Assembly: GCA_017467885.1 (NCBI GenBank)
Contig: JAFUKC010000011.1
Coordinates: 1-50,440 of the forward strand
DNA length: 50,440 nucleotides
From: Bacteroidaceae bacterium
GTDB taxonomy: Bacteria > Bacteroidota > Bacteroidia > Bacteroidales > Bacteroidaceae
Reading direction: 5' to 3'
Shown: positions 1-7,441 of the stretch, piece after piece
Layout: each line of letters starts with the position of its first letter
How positions within the stretch are numbered: the first letter of the stretch is position 1
Translations under genes and position numbers: made by a program
The notes under the pieces: model-generated
Told to the model about the DNA's origin: nothing
Database searches by the model: none
What the model saw: the letters and a program-made list of their open reading frames with translations, nothing else

Positions 1-158
1 AGACCAAGAGAAAAACTTAAATTTTCAACACCAAAAGAGTGCTTTTACAAATTTATTTTGTAATGTTGCACTTGCTAGTTGACTCTGCGGTAGAATAAAA
101 AATGATAACGTATAGAAAAAAAACTATAATCGGCGATACGAGATATTCGGCAAATTAA

Positions 159-166
159 TAATTTTG
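159..166 (+). promoter_or_regulatory. Bacteroidetes -7 promoter box for the Cys/Met PLP enzyme pair
   Basis: TAATTTTG matches the TAnnTTTG -7 consensus of Bacteroidetes promoters. It lies 23 bases before the ATG at 189, giving a short leader. The rest of bases 1-188 is AT-rich with no coding sequence that I can see. Confidence 0.6.
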
Positions 167-188
167 CGGTGCTATATTGTGAACAAAT

Positions 189-1367
189 ATGAAAAAACAG
201 ACTGAAGCAATTCATACAGCTTATCAGTTACCCGATGCCTATGGTGCATTAAGCATGCCAGTGTATCACTCGGTTGCTTACGAATTCAAAAATGCAGCCG
301 AGATGGCCGATGCATTCTGTGGCAGGTCTGATATGCCGGATTATTCAAGGGTGACAAATCCCACAGTGACCTATTTCGAGAATAGAGTGAAAGCACTTAC
401 CGGTGCCGAAAATGTAATTGCCTTAAGCTCGGGTATGGCAGCCATTAGCAACGCATTGATGGCTGTATCCGGGGCAGGAAAGAATATTATTTCATCGTGT
501 CACATGTTCGGAAATACCTTTTCGCTTATCTCTAATACACTGCTTCGTTTCGGTGTTACATCAAAATTATGTAATTTGACTGATGTTGAGATGGTTGAAC
601 GCATGGTAGATGCCGATACTTGTTGTATATATGTAGAAATAATCACCAATCCGCAGATGGAGGTGGCCGACCTTCGAGCTCTGTCACAAGTGACAAAAAG
701 ATACAACATTCCATTGATTGCCGATACGACAATGATTCCCTTTTCCGAGTTTAGTGCCAGGGATTTAGGGGTGGACATAGAAGTTGTGTCAAGTACCAAA
801 TATCTGTCGGGTGGAGCAACTTCCATAGGTGGACTGGTTATTGACTATGGTACGTGTGAGGGCTTCGGCAAGCGTATGAAAACAGAAATGTTGCATAACT
901 TTGGTGCTTATATGACTCCACAGGTGGCATATATGCATACTTTGGGTAGTGAAACGTTGAGTGTAAGATATCGTCAGCAGTCGTCAAATGCTTTGGAGCT
1001 TGCAAAGTTACTATGTACATTGCCTTCTGTCTGTAAAGTTAATTATGTGGGGTTGAAAGATAACTCTTATCATGATTTGGCAAAAAAACAATTTGGAGAA
1101 ACTGCCGGTGCCATGCTGACGATTGAGCTTGAGAGTTGCAGTGCTTGTTTTAATTTTATCAATCGTTTGAAGCTTATTCGTCGCGCAACCAATTTATTCG
1201 ATAACAGGTCGTTGGCTATTCACCCGGCAAGTACTATTTTCGGGAATTTTACGCAGCAACAGCGCGACAGTATGGATGTACTTGATACGACGGTACGTAT
1301 TTCCGTTGGCTTGGAGGCGGTGGAAGACTTGTTTGATGATATAAGGCAGGCACTTGAACAAGAATAA
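189..1367 (+). CDS. Cys/Met metabolism PLP-dependent enzyme (trans-sulfuration family)
   Basis: This 392-residue cytosolic protein belongs to the fold-type I Cys/Met metabolism family, which includes cystathionine gamma-synthase, O-acetylhomoserine sulfhydrylase and methionine gamma-lyase. The PLP-binding lysine is in SSTKYLSGG (about K204), and the phosphate-gripping region SSGMAAI sits near residues 80-86. The aspartate that pairs with the PLP ring nitrogen is probably in IADTTM near 178. Length is normal for the family. It is followed after 12 bases by a MalY/PatB-type enzyme, so the pair probably forms an operon for making or breaking sulfur amino acids. Sequence alone does not separate sulfhydrylase, synthase and lyase activities, so no symbol is given. 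Confidence 0.88.
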   Translation: MKKQTEAIHTAYQLPDAYGALSMPVYHSVAYEFKNAAEMADAFCGRSDMPDYSRVTNPTVTYFENRVKALTGAENVIALSSGMAAISNALMAVSGAGKNIISSCHMFGNTFSLISNTLLRFGVTSKLCNLTDVEMVERMVDADTCCIYVEIITNPQMEVADLRALSQVTKRYNIPLIADTTMIPFSEFSARDLGVDIEVVSSTKYLSGGATSIGGLVIDYGTCEGFGKRMKTEMLHNFGAYMTPQVAYMHTLGSETLSVRYRQQSSNALELAKLLCTLPSVCKVNYVGLKDNSYHDLAKKQFGETAGAMLTIELESCSACFNFINRLKLIRRATNLFDNRSLAIHPASTIFGNFTQQQRDSMDVLDTTVRISVGLEAVEDLFDDIRQALEQE

Positions 1368-1379
1368 GCAATAGTAGTT

Positions 1380-2555
1380 ATGGGTAGATATAATTTCGAT
1401 AAAGTAATTGAGCGTCGTGGTACAGGTGCGCTGAAGTACGATGTTTTACAAGAGCGATATGGCGTAAAAGATTTACTTCCTTTGTGGGTCGCCGATATGG
1501 ATTTTGAAACGCCGCCTTTTGTGGTGGATGCTATAAAAAAGCGTATGGAGCATCCTGTCTTCGGATATACGAAAACTCCCGATGAATTGTGGTCGATAAT
1601 ATGCCGATGGGTTGCCGAACATCATGGCTGGCAGATAAAGGAGGAGTGGCTGACATATATACCCGGTATTGTGAGGGGAATAGGTATGGCTATAAATGTT
1701 TTTGTTAAGGAGGACGAGAAAGTCATTATTCAGCCGCCGGTGTATCATCCGTTCCGTCTTACCACATTGGGCAATAACAGAGAGGTTGTATATAATCCGC
1801 TTCGTCGTAATATTGACGGTTCTTATGAAATGGATTTCGAGAATCTCTCGAAGGTTACCGATGATAAATGCCGTATGTTGGTACTTTCCAATCCACATAA
1901 TCCCGGTGGTATAGTATGGGATAGGAAGGCACTGATACAATTGGCCGATTTCTGCCATAGCAGGAATATTATTGTAATATCCGATGAGATTCATTGTGAT
2001 ATGACTCTCTGGAATAACAAGCATATTCCTTTTGCTTCAGTTTCGCCCGAAGCGGCTGCATGCAGCATCACATTCGGGGCGCCTTCTAAGACATTCAATA
2101 TTGCAGGAATTGTAAGTTCGTATGCTGTCGTTCCGAATGATGATTTACGCGAGCGTTTTTTCAGATGGCTTTCTGTAAATGAACTTAATGAACCGGCAAT
2201 ATTCTCACCCATTGCAACAATTGCTGCTTTCAACGAAGGTGAGGAGTGGAGAAAGGAGATGTTAAGATATGTAGAGGATAATATCGATTTTACGATTGAT
2301 TTCTGCAGGGAGCATATTCCTATGGTGAAACCATTAAGGCCACAGGCTTCCTTCCTTGTGTGGCTCGATTGTACAGCTATGCAGTTATCTCAACCACAGT
2401 TGGTGGATTTGTTTGTGAAAAAGGCAGGTCTTGCTTTGAATGACGGAACAATATTCGGTAAAGAAGGTGAGGGCTTCATGCGACTGAATGTGGGTTGTCC
2501 GAGAACTGTTCTTAAAGAGGCATTGGAACGGCTGGAGAAGGCTGTAAATGAATAA
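1380..2555 (+). CDS. MalY/PatB family aminotransferase / cystathionine beta-lyase
   Basis: This 391-residue class I/II PLP enzyme is of the MalY/PatB type, which cleaves C-S bonds of cystathionine to give homocysteine, pyruvate and ammonia. The Schiff-base lysine is in GAPSKTFNIAG (about K237). SNPHNPGG near 170-177 and SDEIHCD near 201-207 are the classic substrate and cofactor motifs of the subfamily. The first residues (YNFDKVIERRGTGALKYD) match the usual MalY-like N-terminus. It is probably cotranscribed with the trans-sulfuration enzyme 12 bases upstream: one enzyme could build cystathionine and this one cleave it. A terminator follows directly after the stop. Confidence 0.88.
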   Translation: MGRYNFDKVIERRGTGALKYDVLQERYGVKDLLPLWVADMDFETPPFVVDAIKKRMEHPVFGYTKTPDELWSIICRWVAEHHGWQIKEEWLTYIPGIVRGIGMAINVFVKEDEKVIIQPPVYHPFRLTTLGNNREVVYNPLRRNIDGSYEMDFENLSKVTDDKCRMLVLSNPHNPGGIVWDRKALIQLADFCHSRNIIVISDEIHCDMTLWNNKHIPFASVSPEAAACSITFGAPSKTFNIAGIVSSYAVVPNDDLRERFFRWLSVNELNEPAIFSPIATIAAFNEGEEWRKEMLRYVEDNIDFTIDFCREHIPMVKPLRPQASFLVWLDCTAMQLSQPQLVDLFVKKAGLALNDGTIFGKEGEGFMRLNVGCPRTVLKEALERLEKAVNE

Positions 2556-2597
2556 AAAAAGAGTTGTCCAAAATCATCTTATTGGACAACTCTTTTT
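2556..2597. terminator. Bidirectional rho-independent terminator
   Basis: The arms AAAAAGAGTTGTCCAA and TTGGACAACTCTTTTT form a perfect hairpin with A- and T-tracts on both sides. It separates the convergent MalY-type gene (plus) from the HAD nucleotidase gene (minus). Confidence 0.9.
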
Positions 2598-2613
2598 ACC
2601 GGATGGCTGCTTT

Positions 2614-3060
2614 TTACATAAGCAGATATTTTAGTACGGCATCCATATCAGGAAAACGTTCCGAACCTAAATGTATCCATTCTCCTTTAAATTCGCTTGC
2701 TCCATTCTTGCCGCGGTCGTCTATAAGATAATCTCCTTCGATAAGTTCTTTATGGTGTGTCAGTATCACACGCTTGTGAAACATTTCATCGGCGTATGTC
2801 TTTACCCACTCTATTTTATCGGATGCAGCAGTGGGGTTGCGCCAAGGAGATGTCGATAAGATGAAAACATCGTAGTGGCGTGATAACAGGCGTACTGCTT
2901 CTATTGCTCCGGGTATAGGTTTCATTAATTTGAATATTCCCGGTACCTCGTCGAGTCTTCCTGCATACTCTTTTTTTGTCTCTTCGCTTAATTGGTCTAT
3001 TCCCGACTGAAAATCGACCAAGACACCATCCATATCAAAAAATATTCTCTTCTTGCTCAT
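2614..3060 (-). CDS. 5'(3')-deoxyribonucleotidase-like HAD phosphatase (NT5C family)
   Basis: This 148-residue cytosolic HAD protein has the nucleophile motif FFDMDGVLVDF (D9 and D11 expected catalytic), a threonine/serine motif II in FILSTSPW, and motif IV in DYLIDDRGKNG. The cap is minimal and the length fits bacterial NT5C-type nucleotidases, which dephosphorylate (deoxy)nucleoside monophosphates. It has its own -7 box just upstream (3085-3092), so it may be expressed apart from the transglycosylase gene before it. The exact substrate cannot be read from sequence. Confidence 0.82.
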   Translation of the reverse strand: MSKKRIFFDMDGVLVDFQSGIDQLSEETKKEYAGRLDEVPGIFKLMKPIPGAIEAVRLLSRHYDVFILSTSPWRNPTAASDKIEWVKTYADEMFHKRVILTHHKELIEGDYLIDDRGKNGASEFKGEWIHLGSERFPDMDAVLKYLLM

Positions 3061-3084
3061 AGTTGCTGTTTATTTGTTGTGATG

Positions 3085-3092
3085 CAAAAATA
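3085..3092 (-). promoter_or_regulatory. -7 promoter box for the HAD nucleotidase
   Basis: Read on the minus strand the sequence is TATTTTTG, a match to TAnnTTTG. It sits 24 bases upstream of the ATG at 3060, between mtgA and the HAD gene. Confidence 0.5.
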
Positions 3093-3129
3093 ACAGAATT
3101 TAGTTAATATGTGTACAATTTCAGCTTTT

Positions 3130-3819
3130 TTATTTCTTCTGTCCGTCCGTTTTTCCTCCAAGGTTCACTTTCTGAATGTTTTTCATATTTGCGAGAATAT
3201 CCTTTTGACGTTTTAGAATATATTTCGAGGGCTTTTTCGAACTGAACCTGCGAGGGTTGGGCAGTGTAGCAGCAATAAGTGCACATTCTGAACGCGTAAG
3301 TTTATCGGGTGTTTTACCAAAATGATATTTGGCAACAGCTGCTGCACCGTATATGCCGTTGCCCATCTCAATGCTGTTCAGATAGGCTTCCATAATGCGT
3401 TCTTTGCCCCAGATAAGTTCTATGAGTACAGTGAAATATGCTTCGAGTCCTTTGCGTAACCACGAACGACCGTTCCACAGAAATACATTCTTTGCTGTTT
3501 GTTGGCTTATGGTGCTTGCTCCTCGCAGCCGTTTGCCCTCTTCGGCCTCTTTGCGAGCCTGCTTTATGGCTTCAATGTCGAATCCGTTGTGCTTGGTGAA
3601 CAGGTTGTCTTCCGAGGCTACCACAGCCAGAACAAGGTCGGGAGATATCTCGTCTATTGCAACCCATTCATGATGTATGGGTATATCTTCCTCTATCAAC
3701 CGAATAAGCATAAGAGGGGTGTAGGGTACAGGTACAAATCTATATATGACAACAACTGCAATGCTTATCAAAAACAGAGCAAGTGTGGTTTTTAATAATA
3801 TTTTTAATATTGATTTCAT
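3130..3819 (-). CDS. mtgA: Monofunctional biosynthetic peptidoglycan transglycosylase
   Basis: This GT51 enzyme of 229 residues polymerises lipid II into glycan strands at the outer face of the inner membrane. One N-terminal membrane segment (about residues 8-27) anchors it. Catalytic-domain motifs are in order: [15 protein letters not shown] with the general-base glutamate, [13 protein letters not shown], and [26 protein letters not shown]. No transpeptidase domain follows, which separates it from bifunctional PBPs. The lysine-rich tail is normal for the family. A 62-bp palindrome sits just upstream (3833-3894), between this gene and the DUF4919-like gene on the same strand. Confidence 0.93.
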   Translation of the reverse strand: MKSILKILLKTTLALFLISIAVVVIYRFVPVPYTPLMLIRLIEEDIPIHHEWVAIDEISPDLVLAVVASEDNLFTKHNGFDIEAIKQARKEAEEGKRLRGASTISQQTAKNVFLWNGRSWLRKGLEAYFTVLIELIWGKERIMEAYLNSIEMGNGIYGAAAVAKYHFGKTPDKLTRSECALIAATLPNPRRFSSKKPSKYILKRQKDILANMKNIQKVNLGGKTDGQKK

Positions 3820-3832
3820 TGTATCGGAACTC

Positions 3833-3894
3833 TACATTTATAAACTGTTTGAATTTATAAGAAGAGATATAAATTCAAACAGTTTATAAATGTA
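3833..3894. repeat. 62-bp perfect palindrome, likely arms-only derivative of the dispersed repeat family
   Basis: Two 27-base arms (3833-3859 and 3868-3894) are exact reverse complements around an 8-base centre. The arm portion ACTGTTTGAATTTATA resembles the terminal repeats of the larger elements at 24953, 29990, 42932 and 50300 (AGAAGYTGTTTRAATTT). It lies in a probable minus-strand operon between the DUF4919-like gene and mtgA, where the transcript would fold into a long hairpin. It has no clear T-tract, so it is not a textbook terminator. Confidence 0.75.
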
Positions 3895-3917
3895 TGATGG
3901 TGCTACACCATTTCTTT

Positions 3918-4580
3918 TTATTTCTTTTTTGCTGTATGCGAAAGGTAACGACTTACATCGATATACATGGTTCGCGATTGGAATTTTGCACTTGGTTCAA
4001 CAGTTATGATGTTGCAAAGTGTTTCGGTGTCGAGTTTGCGTGAATATACTTTTTCAATATTCAATATTCCATACATAAGATGGTCCTGGTCGTCGGGGCA
4101 GATAACACGAAACGGTGTTTTGCTGCTTTTCCCGTCACCGACGGTGGTTATCATCTGGAGAATATTGAAATACTTCTTTACATACGAAGTGGTCTCTTCC
4201 TCGGGCTTGCCAAGAGCATCTGCTGCTCGCCACACCTGAAAAAGTGCATTAAGGCTTACGGGGTTGTATTTCAATATTTTCTGCGCTGTGGCATACATCT
4301 TGTTGTAATTATTTTCGGCAGCAAATGTTTTTAGTGTCTCTTCATTTGCATCGTTGCCGCCATTATATTCCGGCAGATACGATTGTCCGTAATATACAAG
4401 TGCTATGTCATCTGTACGCAGCATGGGGTCGTCATTTAGGTACACTGCAAGTATATCATTGAAATATTGCCTTTCGTTCTCAACAGTTTCTTTTATGAGC
4501 TTAAAGTCTAATTGCGACTGTGCATTCATTGAAACTATGGCAATTAAAAGTGTGATAAATGTAAAACAAATTCTTTTCAT
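3918..4580 (-). CDS. DUF4919-like secreted protein of unknown function
   Basis: This 220-residue protein has an N-terminal signal peptide (MKRICFTFITLLIAIVSMNA, probable cleavage near AQS). I start it at the ATG at 4580, because residues before that in the longer frame precede a clear signal sequence. The mature part is mostly helical and tetratricopeptide-like (for example LNALFQVWRAADALGKPEEE), with conserved-looking ALVYYGQSYLPEY and DQDHLMYGI. I recall this pattern as the DUF4919 family of Bacteroidetes. It begins one base after the GH13 gene stop, so the two are translationally linked. No function is known to me. Confidence 0.7.
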   Translation of the reverse strand: MKRICFTFITLLIAIVSMNAQSQLDFKLIKETVENERQYFNDILAVYLNDDPMLRTDDIALVYYGQSYLPEYNGGNDANEETLKTFAAENNYNKMYATAQKILKYNPVSLNALFQVWRAADALGKPEEETTSYVKKYFNILQMITTVGDGKSSKTPFRVICPDDQDHLMYGILNIEKVYSRKLDTETLCNIITVEPSAKFQSRTMYIDVSRYLSHTAKKK

Positions 4581-4581
4581 A

Positions 4582-6270
4582 TCATTTGGTTTTAAATTTA
4601 AGAATAACTCCGTTGCAAGGTTCAATGTCTATTGCAATTTTTGCATCGGGCGACAGCGGTGTCTCAATCTTTCTGCCTGTCAGCAGGTCGATGGCTGTTG
4701 TCTTTTCATCGTTTGTGTATATAGAATAAAATGCAAAGGCTTCATTGGGTATGTATACCTCGCAATGGCGCCCTGTGTTGCCGAAATTGGTTACAACAAG
4801 CAGTAATTCGTCCGATGTTCCGCGAAGGAAGCTGTATATACGGTTACTGTCGTATTTTGTGCTGTGTGGATTGGCATACTGTAGATCGTAGAACTGACCC
4901 TCGCGCAATGCTTCTTCTTCGTTGCACAACTGCAGTAGGCGGGCATGGAATTGTTGTAATGATTTTTCGTTGTCGGTCAACAGCGAGTCATCATACTTTC
5001 CTCCATTCTTCCAACGGCGCAATGTATCGACGCTCCAATAATCGAATATGGTGGTACGTCCGTCTACACCGCTGTATCCCTCTTTATCCATACCTTTTTC
5101 GCCAAGTTCTTCACCTGCATACAGCATGAATGGCTGTGTTCCTACGGCTGCCGAAACTATCAGCGCTGCTTTTGCCCGTTCGGCTTCGGCTGCAAAGAAG
5201 TCGGAAGCGATACGTTGCTCATCGTGATTCTCAAGGAAGGTGAGCATGTGTTCACGTATGTCTGATGTCTGTTGCAACGTGTATGTTATCTCGTTTGCCG
5301 ATGTTCTTCCGCTCATAACCGAACGAAGTGTGTCGTATAAACCTACTTTGTCGTACAAATAATCGAAACAACCGTAATTTATGAATGTTCGATATATGTG
5401 CGGTTGGTATATTTCACCAATAAATATCAGGTGCGGATATTCTTCTTTGACTTTAGGCAGTGCCCAATGCCAAAAATCAACTGGTGTCATCTCTATCATG
5501 TCACAACGGAAACCATCAACTCCTTGTGCTGCCCAGTATTTAAGAATTTTTAGCATTTTTACCCATGTGTCGGGAACAGGGCTGAAGCAGCGATTGCCTG
5601 TACGGTAATCTATACCGTAGTTGAGTTTTACGGTGTCGTACCAATCGTTACGTCCGGGAGTGCCGAAACAATCGTTTCCTGTAGCACGCAGGGGGTGCTC
5701 GGAATATTCCGTATCGGCAGAATCTTTAGCATCGATGTTGCATCCGAATGATTGGCTGCCAAGATAATAGAAATTGTTATGGCCGGAAAAAAAGGTGTTT
5801 TTGTCGTCGAGGGTTCCAAAATCGTATGTTCCTTCGGGGCGGTTGTCGCTCTTGTAGTGACGGGCCACATGATTGGGGATGAAGTCCATGATTACTTTCA
5901 TGCCTGCTTTGTGTGTGCGCTCAACAAGTGCTTTGAACTCTTCACGACGTTGTGTTACGTTAACTGCAAGGTCGGGGTCGGTATCGTAATAGTCTTTAAT
6001 TGCATAAGGGGAACCTGCTTCACCTTTTACAGTTGCCGGATGGGTGTTCTCTATCCCGAACTCAGTGTAGTCGGTGCGTGTGGTGTGCTCAAGAATTCCT
6101 GTATACCACACGTGGGTTATGCCTAAATTGCGTATTGCCTTCAGTGCTTTAGAAGTTATATCGTTGAATTTTCCGCATCCGTTCTGCTTGATTGTTCCAC
6201 CCGAAACACAATTGGATGTTTCGTTGCCGAACAGACGGGGAAGAAGCTGGTATATGATAATACGTTGCAT
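4582..6270 (-). CDS. Cytosolic GH13 alpha-amylase family enzyme
   Basis: This 562-residue glycoside hydrolase of family 13 has no signal peptide, so it should act on alpha-glucans in the cytoplasm. Conserved regions are all visible: DFIPNH (about 129-134), GVDGFRCD with the nucleophile near D257, IFIGE with the acid/base near E286, and FLENHD with the stabilising aspartate near D350. A C-terminal beta-sandwich domain follows from about residue 480. It lies 47 bases downstream of fabD and one base from the DUF4919-like gene. Possible roles are glycogen or maltodextrin turnover; the exact specificity cannot be read. Confidence 0.9.
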   Translation of the reverse strand: MQRIIIYQLLPRLFGNETSNCVSGGTIKQNGCGKFNDITSKALKAIRNLGITHVWYTGILEHTTRTDYTEFGIENTHPATVKGEAGSPYAIKDYYDTDPDLAVNVTQRREEFKALVERTHKAGMKVIMDFIPNHVARHYKSDNRPEGTYDFGTLDDKNTFFSGHNNFYYLGSQSFGCNIDAKDSADTEYSEHPLRATGNDCFGTPGRNDWYDTVKLNYGIDYRTGNRCFSPVPDTWVKMLKILKYWAAQGVDGFRCDMIEMTPVDFWHWALPKVKEEYPHLIFIGEIYQPHIYRTFINYGCFDYLYDKVGLYDTLRSVMSGRTSANEITYTLQQTSDIREHMLTFLENHDEQRIASDFFAAEAERAKAALIVSAAVGTQPFMLYAGEELGEKGMDKEGYSGVDGRTTIFDYWSVDTLRRWKNGGKYDDSLLTDNEKSLQQFHARLLQLCNEEEALREGQFYDLQYANPHSTKYDSNRIYSFLRGTSDELLLVVTNFGNTGRHCEVYIPNEAFAFYSIYTNDEKTTAIDLLTGRKIETPLSPDAKIAIDIEPCNGVILKFKTK

Positions 6271-6317
6271 CGGTATTGGAAACTGTTAAATTATTTCAAT
6301 GTAATTATTGCAGGTTT

Positions 6318-7193
6318 TTATGCGTTTATTGCTGCTGTGATTTTCTTTATCATCCCTTGCAACACTGCACCCGGGCCACACTCTACGAATTCGGTTGCTC
6401 CGTCGTTTATCATTTTTGTAACGCTTGCTGTCCACAGTACCGACGACGTTAGTTGTGCTATAAGATTAGCTTTAATTTCTGCGGGGTCGGTGTGTGGAAG
6501 GGCATCCACATTCTGATATACGGGGCAGCGTGGTGTGCTTATTGTGGTTGCTTGTATTGCTGCTTCCAATTCATCTTTTGCGGGTTGCATAAGAGGTGAG
6601 TGGAATGCACCGCCTACATTAAGCGGCAGTGCTCTTTTTGCTCCGGCTGCTTTAAGTGCCTCGCATGCTTTCTGTACACCTTCAATGGTTCCCGATATTA
6701 CAATCTGTCCGGGGCAATTGTAATTGGCTGCAACAACTGTGTCACCGCCCGCTGTTATTTCGGCACATACGTTCTGTACGGTTTCATCGGGCAGTGCAAT
6801 TATTGCCGCCATTGTCGAGGGCTGCAGTTCACATGCCTTCTGCATGGCAAGCGCACGTTTGTACACAAGTTTCAATCCGTCTTCGAATGTCAGTGCACCG
6901 GCAGCAGTGAGTGCCGAAAATTCGCCAAGTGAGTGGCCTGCTACCATTGCAGGATTAAATTCCTCGCCCATAGCTAATGCCGATATTACAGAGTGTATGA
7001 ACATGGCGGGTTGTGTAACCTTTGTCTGCTTGAGGTCTTCGTCGCTACCTTCGAACATGATATCGGTAATGCGGAATCCGAGAATCTCATTTGCCTTTTC
7101 AAAATACTCTTTTGCCAAGGGGTTGCTGTCGTATAAATCTTTGCCCATGCCGCTGAATTGCGAACCTTGTCCGGGAAATACAAATGCTTTCAT
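6318..7193 (-). CDS. fabD: Malonyl-CoA:ACP transacylase
   Basis: This 291-residue enzyme moves malonyl groups from CoA to acyl carrier protein at the start of fatty acid synthesis. It begins MKAFVFPGQGSQ, the usual N-terminus, so I choose the ATG at 7193 rather than the upstream ATG at 7247. The nucleophilic serine is in GHSLGEFSAL (about S88) and the catalytic histidine in GGAFHSPLM (about H199). It is first in a minus-strand run that continues into the GH13 enzyme, with a -7 box at 7302-7309. All expected residues are present and the length is normal. Confidence 0.95.
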   Translation of the reverse strand: MKAFVFPGQGSQFSGMGKDLYDSNPLAKEYFEKANEILGFRITDIMFEGSDEDLKQTKVTQPAMFIHSVISALAMGEEFNPAMVAGHSLGEFSALTAAGALTFEDGLKLVYKRALAMQKACELQPSTMAAIIALPDETVQNVCAEITAGGDTVVAANYNCPGQIVISGTIEGVQKACEALKAAGAKRALPLNVGGAFHSPLMQPAKDELEAAIQATTISTPRCPVYQNVDALPHTDPAEIKANLIAQLTSSVLWTASVTKMINDGATEFVECGPGAVLQGMIKKITAAINA

Positions 7194-7301
7194 TTTTTTC
7201 TTGATTTTTAATGCTGTCGATACGGAAACAAACTGCTTCTTCATCACTTTTTTTATCCTTTCTCGACAGTGTTTGCGGTATAAATATTATAATTTCGACT
7301 G

Positions 7302-7309
7302 CAAATATA
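7302..7309 (-). promoter_or_regulatory. -7 promoter box for fabD operon
   Basis: Minus-strand TATATTTG matches TAnnTTTG, about 110 bases upstream of the fabD ATG. A TTGAAAA stretch lies at the expected -33 distance. Confidence 0.55.
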
Positions 7310-7375
7310 GTTAATTTTTCAATCGCATTCTCTTAAAAGCGTATGCATATATGAAGTTTTAAGAAAAAAAAGCAC

Positions 7376-7383
7376 TACCTTTG
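7376..7383 (+). promoter_or_regulatory. -7 promoter box for the polysaccharide locus
   Basis: TACCTTTG matches TAnnTTTG exactly, with a TTTTAAG about 19 bases upstream. It is divergent from the fabD promoter. The leader to the ATG at 7442 is about 50 bases and ends with an AAGGA-like ribosome site near 7427-7431. Confidence 0.65.
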
Positions 7384-7441
7384 CAATAATTTGCTCCTAT
7401 AAGCGTTAAAAACTATATATATTTATAAGGAATCTATTAAT

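Noticed and set aside
4405-4806. Open frame of 133 codons on the plus strand across the DUF4919-like/GH13 junction
   Set aside because: It runs antisense through two well-supported genes, has no family-like sequence and is explained by their codon usage.
7193-7247. Upstream ATG of fabD adding 18 residues
   Set aside because: The extra residues are basic and unlike any FabD. The internal start MKAFVFPGQGSQ is the family N-terminus.
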